Origin: Spirosoma taeanense
GTDB taxonomy: Bacteria > Bacteroidota > Bacteroidia > Cytophagales > Spirosomataceae
Assembly: GCF_013127955.1 (NCBI RefSeq)
Contig: NZ_CP053435.1
Location: forward strand, 1,984,001-2,048,000
Direction: 5' to 3'
DNA length: 64,000 bases
Position numbers and translations under genes: made by a program. This document shows positions 1 to 7,487 of the stretch, one piece after another. Positions within the stretch are counted from its first letter, which is position 1. Every line of letters begins with the position of its first letter. Below the pieces are notes generated by a model that worked only from the letters and a program-made list of their open reading frames with translations, had not been told where the DNA came from and searched no databases.

Positions 1-102
1 CGGATGAGCGGCTGCGCTGAGATGTCGGTTTAGGCCAATACCGAATAGCCCGATAAGGCTCGATTCGAGTGGTTCTGCAGCTTAAGGCCATCTGCCGGGC
101 AA

Positions 103-327
103 TCACAGGCTAATGCGGATAAACCGCTTCAAGCACGCCAAACAGATATAAGATTTAGTGGGTAGGTAGAAGAGGAACACTTTTACGGCGGTAGGGCGCG
201 GCCGACGGTCAATGCTGTGTGCCTGGCGACAGCTCGGACAGGCATTTCTGAACGTAACCCGATAGTAGCGGATAAAAGCTATTAATAGGATAACCAATAC
301 GCCCGCAAGTGTATAGTTTAAGTTCAT
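103..327 (-). CDS. Small membrane protein with two CxxC pairs
   Basis: A 74-residue protein of unknown function. Residues about 5-22 form one hydrophobic membrane segment near the N-terminus. The rest is basic and carries two CxxC pairs (Cys30/Cys33 and Cys62/Cys65), spaced as in a small zinc ribbon. The arrangement suggests a membrane-anchored metal-binding domain facing the cytoplasm, but I recognise no named family. No neighbour gives a functional clue. It could be a spurious frame, but the Cys spacing plus a plausible transmembrane segment argue for a real gene. Confidence 0.55.
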   Translation of the reverse strand: MNLNYTLAGVLVILLIAFIRYYRVTFRNACPSCRQAHSIDRRPRPTAVKVFLFYLPTKSYICLACLKRFIRISL

Positions 328-889
328 GATAGTATGATTTGAGTATATATTACCTCAAAAATACGGATGCTCTGCTGCTTCTACCCGGCGATAATTGACA
401 ATACTCTCTATATTTACTATTTGGTTTTTTTGTTAATTACTAATTAAACATATTATCAAAATTATAATAAATTTTCATTATTAATTGTTATCACATCCAC
501 GTATTCCTATAGTTTAAGAACGACAATAAGGTGGGAACAGACAGCTCGATTTTGAATGAAACCAGCGTACAGCGCTTATCTGAGCACTTTTCGCCTTTTT
601 CATGTGTCTCCAGGTTCAATCATTTGAACGGTATTCGGTGCAGCAAATGGTATTGAAACTTGTCGGACGTATTGGCGGCTTTCCCCGCCCTGCTGGGGCC
701 ACTCGGATAAATTACACTACCTTCACTGAAGGGCACCAGCCAGCCTTGCTGGGAACAGGTCAGGTTCTGCAAAGACGCTATAGGCCGGCCCGGCTACAGA
801 GAAGGGGTTAGCCGTTAATGGTAACTCAGGAGCACGCAATCTTATACACGACTGAATGAATTATGTAATAATAGCAACCAGGAGACTTG
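328..889. other. Non-coding, AT-rich stretch
   Basis: About 560 bases without a convincing gene. Positions roughly 400-490 are very AT-rich. A 69-codon frame at 602-811 on the plus strand has no recognisable features. I see no tRNA, hairpin terminator or riboswitch that I could support. Confidence 0.5.
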
Positions 890-897
890 TACCTTTG
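890..897 (+). promoter_or_regulatory. Bacteroidota -7 element (TACCTTTG)
   Basis: An exact match to TAnnTTTG, predicting a transcript start near 904, about 50 bases before the ATG at 955. No good TTTG -33 box is seen at the expected distance. It supports starting the Cys-rich peptide at 955 and not at the in-frame ATG at 856, which would lie upstream of the transcript start. Confidence 0.4.
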
Positions 898-954
898 TAT
901 CAACCTCTTAAAACTGTGTCGGTTGACTTTTTTAACATTAAACCATTCAAACGT

Positions 955-1074
955 ATGAACGCTGAACAGACTGTTAATCAATGCAACGAGTCCTGCACCT
1001 GTACTCCCGATTGCTGCGCCAGTGGCCAATGCACCTGCAACTGCTGCCAGGATACCTGCTGCGGCTCTAAATAA
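955..1074 (+). CDS. Cys-rich metallothionein-like peptide
   Basis: A 39-residue peptide with 11 cysteines (positions 10, 14, 16, 20, 21, 26, 28, 30, 31, 35, 36) in CxC, CC and CxCC groupings. It has no aromatic residue and only one Lys. This composition is that of a metallothionein or copper/zinc-sequestering peptide, so metal buffering in the cytoplasm is the likely role (inferred from composition). The reading frame is open further upstream to 856, but that segment lies before the probable promoter and lacks Cys. A hairpin follows 22 bases after the stop. It could instead be a very small redox or structural peptide. Confidence 0.6.
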   Translation: MNAEQTVNQCNESCTCTPDCCASGQCTCNCCQDTCCGSK

Positions 1075-1095
1075 GAAGATTGGTTAAAATAAAAG

Positions 1096-1119
1096 GCCAG
1101 GGCTTATGTAAGCCCTGGC
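1096..1119. terminator. Hairpin after Cys-rich peptide gene
   Basis: A perfect 11-bp stem (1096-1106 with 1109-1119) and a 2-base loop, 22 bases after the stop codon. There is no strong T tract, so termination on the plus strand is likely but not certain. Confidence 0.5.
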
Positions 1120-1165
1120 TGTATTGATGGGTAGCATTTCGTCCATCCTGTGGGGCAGTGAGACC

Positions 1166-1330
1166 CTATAAAGCGATACGCACGTTAATCGGTCCGCTGA
1201 GTCCAGACCGTGCAGTTTCCAGTGGCTGATTGGCTTTTTGCATAGCCGTCGTTTCGGAGTATTTCTGGGTTAGCTTCACGATTAACCGCCCATAGTGCGT
1301 CAACAGGCTACAATGCTCACGTAAAGCCAT
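1166..1330 (-). CDS. Possible 54-residue hypothetical protein
   Basis: An ATG frame of 54 residues in the gap between two better genes. The composition is plausible for a small soluble protein (residues such as HYGRLIVKLTQKYSETT). I recognise no family and see no promoter. It is listed because the codon choice resembles neighbouring genes and nothing else explains the stretch. Confidence 0.35.
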   Translation of the reverse strand: MALREHCSLLTHYGRLIVKLTQKYSETTAMQKANQPLETARSGLSGPINVRIAL

Positions 1331-1351
1331 TCATTAACGCGCGTAGGTTAA

Positions 1352-2035
1352 TTACTTAAGCAGGGCACGTAGAGCCGCTTCGTCGCGAAAACCAATCTGA
1401 CGATCCACCAGCTTGCCGTTTCTGAAGAGTAAGAGTGTCGGCAATTCATCCACCTGATAAGCGGCTATCAGCGATTTTTCCGTATCGGCATTCAGTTTAA
1501 CGATGGTCGCCTGTCCAGCCATCTCTTCAGCAAGTCTGTCGATAACGGGGGCCATTTTTTTGCAGGGCGCGCACCAGGGCGCATACACATCGACCAGCAC
1601 CAGGGGCTGCGCCTGAACCAGGCTGTCAAAACGGTCGGTTGTCCATTGAGCCTTGGCCGCCGACCGGCTTACCCCCTCTATAGGCATCATCCGGGAAGAC
1701 CATTTCAGATAGCCCCCCTTCAGTTCGTGTATATCCGTGTAACCCAGCTGCCGTAACTTCTCAACGGCTCCTTTGCTACGTCCTCCCGACAGACAGTAAA
1801 CGAATACCGGCTTGTTTTTATCGAGGGTACCCAGGGCCTGGCTAAAGTCGTCTCGTTGTGAGTTGATATTGACAGCACCCGGCAAATGACCTTCGGCGAA
1901 CTCGGCGGGTGTCCTGACGTCAATTACCTGTGCCTGCTGGCTTTGTTTCAGCATAGTAGCAAACGTATCGACCGAAACCGTTTGAGCGAGCAGCCGATGG
2001 CCGAGCAGGAGCAGAAACAGAATGTATTTCATCAT
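1352..2035 (-). CDS. Exported rhodanese-thioredoxin fusion protein
   Basis: A 227-residue protein. Residues 1-18 are a Sec signal peptide ending in LLAQ, so it probably works in the periplasm. Residues about 20-115 are a rhodanese domain with the loop cysteine Cys81 (CLSGGRS), the site that carries a persulfide in active rhodaneses. Residues about 128-227 are a thioredoxin domain with the active site WCAPC (Cys155/Cys158). A sulfurtransferase joined to a dithiol reductase suggests persulfide formation followed by reduction, or thiol-disulfide repair. The substrate cannot be told from sequence. It has no operon partner; the gene upstream is separated by about 95 bases. Confidence 0.85.
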   Translation of the reverse strand: MMKYILFLLLLGHRLLAQTVSVDTFATMLKQSQQAQVIDVRTPAEFAEGHLPGAVNINSQRDDFSQALGTLDKNKPVFVYCLSGGRSKGAVEKLRQLGYTDIHELKGGYLKWSSRMMPIEGVSRSAAKAQWTTDRFDSLVQAQPLVLVDVYAPWCAPCKKMAPVIDRLAEEMAGQATIVKLNADTEKSLIAAYQVDELPTLLLFRNGKLVDRQIGFRDEAALRALLK

Positions 2036-2130
2036 CAGTTAGAATATCCTGTCACAAGTTACGGGGAAGAAGGCCATATCCCAAGTAAACCCCACATTCA
2101 CCGAAGCCTTTAATAAGAGCTTAGAACAGA

Positions 2131-2385
2131 TCATTGAACTAACTGATCAAGCCCGACCTGATCCAGATAAGGGGTCAGACGATGAGAATGGGTAAACGTA
2201 CAGATACAGGTTAGCTTTCCCGTTTCTTTGTCAAAACACATTTCGGCAAAATAATGGCTAAAGCTATAAAGCTGCCGGACCCGGCATAAATCGACCCGCC
2301 GGGCTAAGGGGATGCCCCATAACCGCAGGGCCCCCTGTTTAATGAAAAGAGGCTTTCGGTCGTAGGAATCTCGATCAATAATCAT
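2131..2385 (-). CDS. Hypothetical protein, 84 residues
   Basis: A small soluble protein of unknown function, rich in Arg, Leu and Tyr, with no signal peptide, membrane segment or recognised motif. The segment ending in CTFTHSHRLTPYLDQ looks like folded-protein sequence, and codon use resembles its neighbours. It lies on the minus strand like the genes on either side, but gaps of 40-95 bases leave co-transcription open. Confidence 0.45.
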   Translation of the reverse strand: MIIDRDSYDRKPLFIKQGALRLWGIPLARRVDLCRVRQLYSFSHYFAEMCFDKETGKLTCICTFTHSHRLTPYLDQVGLDQLVQ

Positions 2386-2426
2386 TAAAATAAAGTTGAG
2401 TAAGTAAATCGTTAGCCTACAAACAG

Positions 2427-2582
2427 TTAACCCAGGATAATGAGCAACCCGGACTCGTTTAACTGAGCAAATGGTCTGTAGGCAGACTCGGTGAAGAGCC
2501 GCTTTTCACGCCAGAACAAAGCCGCCATCCATTCAGAAAAGAAGAGGATGGCCTGATCCCCTGTGTCACGGGAGATCAGCAC
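2427..2582 (-). CDS. Candidate 51-residue ORF downstream of response regulator
   Basis: A frame that begins immediately after, and in register with, the stop codon of the response regulator and stays open for 66 codons. The first usable start is a GTG at 2582, giving 51 residues (aromatic-rich, for example FFSEWMAALFWREKR). It may be a separate small gene translated after the regulator, or the former C-terminal tail of a longer regulator cut off by a nonsense mutation. No family recognised. Confidence 0.3.
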   Translation of the reverse strand: MLISRDTGDQAILFFSEWMAALFWREKRLFTESAYRPFAQLNESGLLIILG

Positions 2583-2627
2583 CCGCGGTTTACCGCCCGC
2601 CGTTTTGTTGCTATGGCTGTCAAAGCG

Positions 2628-3089
2628 TTAAACGACGTTGGGCAGCGTGGTAATATCCCACCAGTATTGACGGAGCATACCAAAACAGTCCAGCCACTGG
2701 TTGTTAGTTGCTGGCTTCGTAATAAAGGAGTTGACACCACAACGATAGGATTTTCTGATGTCGTCCGGATCGTGGGACCAACTCAGCATCACAACCGGTA
2801 TTTCCCGATACCGATAATGGGATTTAATGATCTGCGCAAAATTGAAACCCACCTGGCAGGTTGGAAGATATAAATCCAGCAGGATCAATCGGGGCAGTTC
2901 CTGCTCATTTTCCGAACAGCTTTCCAAGTAAAGAATAGCCTGGGTAGAGTCTGACATCCAGACTGGCTCGACTTCCGGAAATTTCTGGAGCAGCACCCAC
3001 CGGATCAGGAACCACTGATCGGCGTTATCTTCCAGGACCAGAATGGTGGGCTTGGCTGAACGGGCTTGTATAAGTCGGTCTACGGCCAT
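2628..3089 (-). CDS. Single-domain response regulator
   Basis: A receiver-only response regulator of 153 residues from the ATG at 3089; a longer frame to 3167 adds a hydrophobic, unlikely N-terminus. Acidic pocket E20/D21, phospho-acceptor D72 (LLDLYLP) and the conserved Lys near the C-terminus (FITKPA) are present. It resembles the Rcp1-like receivers paired with phytochrome-type or CHASE3 kinases in this phylum, similar to the receiver at 20131-20601. No output domain, so it probably signals by protein contact or phospho-relay. No kinase gene is adjacent. Confidence 0.85.
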   Translation of the reverse strand: MAVDRLIQARSAKPTILVLEDNADQWFLIRWVLLQKFPEVEPVWMSDSTQAILYLESCSENEQELPRLILLDLYLPTCQVGFNFAQIIKSHYRYREIPVVMLSWSHDPDDIRKSYRCGVNSFITKPATNNQWLDCFGMLRQYWWDITTLPNVV

Positions 3090-3450
3090 CGTTACTCTGT
3101 TTACATATGAATATTTACCTATTAAAGGAATAATTATGAAAAAACTAATTATTGGGCGGGCGAACAACGTAAAATATAGTTTGCCAGTCTCTTCTGAAAG
3201 CGGTGCGTATAACTAACTTTTTGAGCTTTCCCAGTATAGGGCTTTTTTATGCTTCAGCCCGCTTCGTGTCAGAAGCCTGATTCATTATCAGTCTGTTACG
3301 ATATATTTTCTAATAAGTAAACAAACTAACTGTTACCAAACACAACACCACCGATAGTGGTTATACGTTGCGAAATCAACAGAACCGTACAGAGACGGTT
3401 GTTGCCAACTGCTTCTTTACGGCTTATTCTCAACAAAACTAATTACAACT
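3090..3450. other. Intergenic region between divergent genes
   Basis: About 360 bases between the response regulator (minus) and the next plus-strand gene. It is AT-rich near 3290-3330 and must hold both promoters, but I find no clean TAnnTTTG match and no RNA gene. Confidence 0.4.
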
Positions 3451-3768
3451 ATGCCACGAGGAGACAAATCGGCGTATACCGATAAGCAAAAACGGCAGGC
3501 CGAACACATTGAGGAAGGTTACGAAGACCGGGGTGTACCCAAAGAGGAAGCTGAAAGCCGCGCCTGGGCGACCGTTAACAAAATGTCAGGGGGCGGTAAA
3601 AAAAGCGGTTCAGGGCGCGGTCAGGCAGAAAATAAGGAGCCAGCCCAAAAAGGTGGTAAAAAAGGGGGCACAGCTTCGGCGTCGCGCTCAGCCGAAGAAC
3701 GTTCTGCTTCGGCCAAGAAAGCGGCAGCAACCCGCAAGCGGAACGCCGAGAAAAGCCACGCTTCCTAA
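3451..3768 (+). CDS. Basic KGG-type protein with Lys/Gly/Ala-rich tail
   Basis: A 105-residue protein. Residues 1-48 form a conserved charged module (DKSAYTDKQKRQAEHIEEGY followed by a short helix with AWATVNK). Residues 49-105 are low-complexity Lys/Gly/Ser/Ala sequence like a bacterial histone-H1-type tail. Proteins of this layout are widespread in soil and plant bacteria and are sometimes named plasmid stabilization protein without evidence. The tail suggests nucleic-acid binding or desiccation/stress protection. It is monocistronic with a hairpin downstream. Confidence 0.75.
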   Translation: MPRGDKSAYTDKQKRQAEHIEEGYEDRGVPKEEAESRAWATVNKMSGGGKKSGSGRGQAENKEPAQKGGKKGGTASASRSAEERSASAKKAAATRKRNAEKSHAS

Positions 3769-3810
3769 GCCATCTCGCTGTGCGAAAGCCAGGAAATCCA
3801 GCTATACGGT

Positions 3811-3843
3811 TAACGCCTGTCTCTACGTAAGCGGCAGGCGTTA
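3811..3843 (+). terminator. Terminator after KGG-type gene
   Basis: A 9-bp stem (3811-3819 with 3835-3843) followed by TTGTTTT, about 45 bases after the stop codon and just before the convergent kinase gene. Confidence 0.55.
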
Positions 3844-3866
3844 TTGTTTTAAGCTGCGGGTTGCGG

Positions 3867-4919
3867 TCAGTGCTTACTTATAGCAACGGCAACCGGAGTA
3901 GGGGCAATCAGTGGCATACCCACCAGAAATTTTTCTTCGTCATGCTGAATCACGACGCTCGAACGGTCGAGCAACTGGTATTTCATCATGATATTCTGCA
4001 GGCCAATCTGGTTGGAAGGAACCGCAATTTTCTTTTTCTGCAGGTTGTTTTCAACGTACAGATTCCCGCCCCGGGTGTACAGCCGAATGGTCAGCGGCCG
4101 ATTGACCGAAATGATGTTGTGCTTGATGGCGTTCTCGAACAGAATCTGGAGGGTTAGGGGCGGAATCAGATACGTCAGGTACCGTTCTTCGATCGTTGTT
4201 TCCAGGAAGATGCCGTCGCCATACCGGGTTTTGAGCAGGTGAAAATATGCTTTGATAAAATTCATTTCATCCGACAACGGGCAGAGGTCCCGGTTGTTCT
4301 GCTGGAGCAGGTAGCGGTACACCGACGACAGCTCGTCCAGAAACCGTTCGGCCTGCTCGGCGTCGGTGGTAATGAGCGACGACAGCGAGTTCAGGTTGTT
4401 GAATAGAAAATGAGGGTTAATCTGGGTTTTGAGAGAATCGAGCTGGCTTTGCAGGTTCACTTTTTTCAGTTCCTGAGCCTCGGTATAGGACACCTTCCAG
4501 CGCTGGTAGAGATAGATTCCCTCAAAAACGGCCGCTACCTGAACCGTACCCACCACCGAGACGAGCGTATTGAAAAAGTACGGCCTGAACTGAAGCGATG
4601 CGCGGGAATGCCAGAGGCCGATGATCTGGTAGAAGAACGTCTGCGAGATACGAATCAGGCTGGCGAACAGAATAAACCAGATGAGTTGGTAAAGCACCCG
4701 CTGCAGAGTCTGCGTCAGTTCAGGGTAGCGCTGGCGGGAAAAAATAATCCCCCATCGGTTGCTTTCCCAGACCAGCACGGTACCCAGAATGAAGAAAAAC
4801 GGAATGCGCCAGTCGTTCGGAAACGGAACGTTGGTGTAGCCATACATCATCCACTGCCCGACAAACGCCAGTACCGGAACGCCCAGAATACGCATCCATT
4901 TGTCATTCAGTCGCTGCAT
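3867..4919 (-). CDS. LytS/YehU-type sensor histidine kinase
   Basis: A 350-residue membrane kinase. Four hydrophobic segments in about the first 140 residues form the membrane part, followed by a coiled linker and a His_kinase domain with the phospho-acceptor H170 in INPHFLFNNLNSL. A HATPase region follows, with an intact N box (FENAIKHN) and GLQN motif. It is the second gene of a two-gene unit; the LytTR regulator's stop lies 1 base before its start, so the two are translationally linked partners. The stimulus is unknown. It is a paralogue of the kinases at 31134 and 32249. Confidence 0.93.
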   Translation of the reverse strand: MQRLNDKWMRILGVPVLAFVGQWMMYGYTNVPFPNDWRIPFFFILGTVLVWESNRWGIIFSRQRYPELTQTLQRVLYQLIWFILFASLIRISQTFFYQIIGLWHSRASLQFRPYFFNTLVSVVGTVQVAAVFEGIYLYQRWKVSYTEAQELKKVNLQSQLDSLKTQINPHFLFNNLNSLSSLITTDAEQAERFLDELSSVYRYLLQQNNRDLCPLSDEMNFIKAYFHLLKTRYGDGIFLETTIEERYLTYLIPPLTLQILFENAIKHNIISVNRPLTIRLYTRGGNLYVENNLQKKKIAVPSNQIGLQNIMMKYQLLDRSSVVIQHDEEKFLVGMPLIAPTPVAVAISKH

Positions 4920-4920
4920 T

Positions 4921-5685
4921 TTATTGACCGATCCATTCGGTGAAGCTGTTTATCCGGTCTAGGCTGACTAAAACCGCCTGTTCGGTTCGCGGTCTGAGGT
5001 CAATTGCAAGGAGGCCATCCGCCGAGGGTTGAGTATGCAAAATGGCCCGTGCCTCGACAAGAAACTGGCTGTTGACACGAAAAAAACGATTGGGTTCCAG
5101 CAGGCCCTCCAGGGCATCAAGCGTATAATCCACGACATAATGAGTATGGTTCCGGCTGTACAGATGAGTTATCCCTTCGTTTTGATAAAAATAAGCAATA
5201 TCGGCGGTGTTGATGGAAATTAGTTGCTGGCCGGCTTTGGCCAGAAGCTGGTTACGCGGTTCCTGAGTGCGGTTCTGCCTACGGAGGTCATTGACCAGAT
5301 CGCCAATATCATGCGACGTAACGTTACGTGAAGCCAGCGCATTAAATTTGCTGAGCGCCTGTTCGAGCTCTTCTTTTTTGATGGGTTTGAGCAGATAATC
5401 GAGGCTGTTTACCCGGAAGGACTCAACGGAGTGTTCGTCGAATGAAGTCGTAAAAATAACCGGGCATTCGACCTGCACCAGGTTGAAGATTTCAAAACTC
5501 TGGCCGTCTGAAAGCTCAATATCCATCAGGATCAGGTCGGGCCGGGGGTTGGCGTTCAGCCATTCGACGGTTGATTCAATCCCGTCCGTCACGCCAACGA
5601 CGGTAGGAGCCTGCTGGCTGAGGGATAACAGCTTGATTAGTTTCTGCACGGCCAGCAGCTCGTCCTCGACGATTAAAATAGTCAT
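4921..5685 (-). CDS. LytTR-family response regulator
   Basis: A 254-residue regulator: receiver domain (about 1-120) with phospho-acceptor D55 (LMDIELSDG) and conserved KPIKK, a linker, and a C-terminal LytTR DNA-binding domain (about 150-254). It is the first gene of the pair with the LytS-type kinase downstream. Close relative of the regulator at 33342-34127, sharing nearly all of the receiver core (DGQSFEIF, VIFTTS, YLLKPI). It probably binds direct repeats in target promoters. Repeated ACCGGTCA sequences lie just upstream of its own start. Confidence 0.93.
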   Translation of the reverse strand: MTILIVEDELLAVQKLIKLLSLSQQAPTVVGVTDGIESTVEWLNANPRPDLILMDIELSDGQSFEIFNLVQVECPVIFTTSFDEHSVESFRVNSLDYLLKPIKKEELEQALSKFNALASRNVTSHDIGDLVNDLRRQNRTQEPRNQLLAKAGQQLISINTADIAYFYQNEGITHLYSRNHTHYVVDYTLDALEGLLEPNRFFRVNSQFLVEARAILHTQPSADGLLAIDLRPRTEQAVLVSLDRINSFTEWIGQ

Positions 5686-5713
5686 AATACGTTGATATTA
5701 CGGGTCTTAATTT

Positions 5714-5748
5714 ACCGGTCAAATCAGTCCGAAAAAAATGACCGGTCA
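5714..5748. promoter_or_regulatory. Two ACCGGTCA repeats upstream of LytTR regulator
   Basis: ACCGGTCA occurs twice (5714-5721 and 5741-5748), with starts 27 bases apart, in the leader of the minus-strand regulator gene. Each contains the palindrome ACCGGT. Position and repetition suggest an operator, perhaps autoregulatory, but the spacing differs from classic LytTR sites. Confidence 0.3.
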
Positions 5749-5860
5749 GAATAGCCGCTGAATTGTTAATATGGCCGGATGAATTGTTGGTTACCAGCTC
5801 CCTTGGCCAAACTGTTTAGTCGCTTAAGGGCCAGTTTGCCCGCTATTTTGTTATCTGTCT

Positions 5861-6487
5861 ATGACCCGTAATCAACTCGACGACCTCATCGCGCAGGGCG
5901 AAAGCAATCGGCTGGAGTTCAAACGTTCGATCTCGTCCGCCCACCGTATCGCCCGAACGCTGGCCGCTTTTGCCAACACCTCGGGCGGAACCCTGCTCAT
6001 CGGGGTCGCCGATGATGGCCGGATAGTGGGTGTGCCGTCGGAGATACGCGAAATGCGCAAGATTGAAGACGCGACCGACCGGCTCATCGACCCTGCGCTG
6101 ACGATCAGCTACGAAACAATTGCGCCCGATGGTCGCAAGGTGCTGATTATTACCGTTGCCGAAAGCGAGGAAAAGCCGCACTACGCCGTAGATGAAGCCA
6201 GCAAACGCACTATCTACGTCCGGGCAAAAGACAAGTCGGTGCCAACCAATAAGCTCATCATTACCCAGGAGCTGGCCGATGCACAGTTGCTGAAAACGCC
6301 CATGGCGCGGGCGTTGATTCAGTACCTGCGTAAGAACGACCATATTACGGCCGACCGCTTTGCCCGGCTGATCAACGTATCGGACTACCGGGCCACCAAG
6401 CTGTTACGTCAGTTTGCCGAGCAGGGACTCCTGCTGCTGATTGACAAACCCCGGCCCACGCGCTACGCGCTGAAACTTACGGAATGA
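5861..6487 (+). CDS. AlbA_2/Schlafen-type DNA-binding protein
   Basis: A 208-residue protein with an N-terminal AlbA_2 (Schlafen-like, divergent AAA_4) domain: the signature LEFKRS near residue 20, then FANTSGGTLLIGVADDG at about 38-54. The last 60 residues look like a winged-helix (ALIQYLRKNDHITADRFARL, then TKLLRQFAEQGLL). The family covers putative transcriptional regulators and some phage-defence or RNA-processing proteins. A regulatory role is the simplest reading here. Followed 46 bases later by hemF on the same strand, possibly one transcript. Confidence 0.85.
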   Translation: MTRNQLDDLIAQGESNRLEFKRSISSAHRIARTLAAFANTSGGTLLIGVADDGRIVGVPSEIREMRKIEDATDRLIDPALTISYETIAPDGRKVLIITVAESEEKPHYAVDEASKRTIYVRAKDKSVPTNKLIITQELADAQLLKTPMARALIQYLRKNDHITADRFARLINVSDYRATKLLRQFAEQGLLLLIDKPRPTRYALKLTE

Positions 6488-6533
6488 GGATTCTGCGGTA
6501 AGGCAGCCTAGAATTTACGAACTTTGCCACCCT

Positions 6534-7454
6534 ATGACCTTGGAACAACGTATCAGTAAAGAAACGATAACGGATTTTTTTGTCGATTTACAGGCCCGTA
6601 TCTGCCGGGCACTGGCCGAAGCCGATGGTGTTGGGCAGTTTCGAGAGGACGCCTGGGAACGGCCGGGTGGGGGCGGAGGTCGTTCGCGCACGCTGGCCGA
6701 CGGGGCAGTTATTGAGAAAGGGGGCGTGGGTTTCTCCGCAGTACACGGCGAAGCCACCGAAGCGACGCTGCGCGCACTGGACCTGACCAATCAGGAGGAA
6801 ACGCCGAGTTTCTATGCCACCGGTGTTTCGATTGTGCTGCACCCGCGCAACCCGATGGTGCCCATCATCCACATGAACGTGCGGTATTTCGAACTGAGTA
6901 CCGGCCATAGCTGGTTCGGCGGAGGTATTGACCTGACCCCTCATTACGTCGTGGCGGAGGATGCCCGCTGGTTTCATCAGCAGCTGAAAGCCGTCTGCGA
7001 CCGTCATAATGCAGACTATCACCCCCGGTTTAAAACCTGGGCCGACGATTATTTCTTTATTCCGCACCGGCAGGAAACGCGCGGCATCGGTGGCATTTTC
7101 TTTGATTATCTGAAACCCGCCGACGCGGTCCACAAGGCTGATCTGTTCGCGTTTGTGCAGGATGTGGGTAATGCATTCGCGCCGATCTATACGCACTTCA
7201 TGCATCAGAACCGCGATCTGCCCTTCGGTGAACGCGAAAAGCAGTGGCAGTTACTGCGCCGGGGGCGTTACGTCGAGTTTAATCTGGTCTGGGATCGGGG
7301 TACGAAGTTCGGGCTGGAAACCAATGGCCGCACCGAATCCATTCTGATGAGTATGCCCCCGCAGGCCAACTGGACCTACGATTTCCGGCCCGAACCGGGC
7401 AGCCGTGAGGAGCAAACCCTGAATCTGCTGAAAAAAGGAATAGACTGGGTATAA
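6534..7454 (+). CDS. hemF: Coproporphyrinogen III oxidase, oxygen-dependent
   Basis: Catalyses oxygen-dependent decarboxylation of coproporphyrinogen III to protoporphyrinogen IX in haem synthesis, in the cytoplasm as a homodimer. The 306-residue length is normal, and the family blocks are intact: GGGGRSRTLADG with a downstream GVGFSAVHGE, HPRNPMVPIIHMNVRYFE around residue 103-120, GGGIDLTPHYV, and RRGRYVEFNLVWDRGTKFGL near the C-terminus. It implies aerobic haem synthesis. Other haem genes are not nearby. The stop is 34 bases from the convergent menC gene. Confidence 0.97.
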   Translation: MTLEQRISKETITDFFVDLQARICRALAEADGVGQFREDAWERPGGGGGRSRTLADGAVIEKGGVGFSAVHGEATEATLRALDLTNQEETPSFYATGVSIVLHPRNPMVPIIHMNVRYFELSTGHSWFGGGIDLTPHYVVAEDARWFHQQLKAVCDRHNADYHPRFKTWADDYFFIPHRQETRGIGGIFFDYLKPADAVHKADLFAFVQDVGNAFAPIYTHFMHQNRDLPFGEREKQWQLLRRGRYVEFNLVWDRGTKFGLETNGRTESILMSMPPQANWTYDFRPEPGSREEQTLNLLKKGIDWV

Positions 7455-7487
7455 GTCATTCACCGCAGGGTGCGGCCGAAAACAGGA

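Noticed and set aside
1-91. Minus-strand frame open to the left window edge from an ATG at 91
   Set aside because: Only 30 codons visible, Arg/Ser-rich with no recognisable motif; too little to call a partial gene.
602-811. 69-codon plus-strand frame
   Set aside because: No family features, no start signal, low-complexity Arg/Pro-rich end; likely chance.
856-954. N-terminal extension of the Cys-rich peptide to the ATG at 856
   Set aside because: It lies upstream of the TAnnTTTG element at 890-897 and has a different composition from the Cys-rich part.
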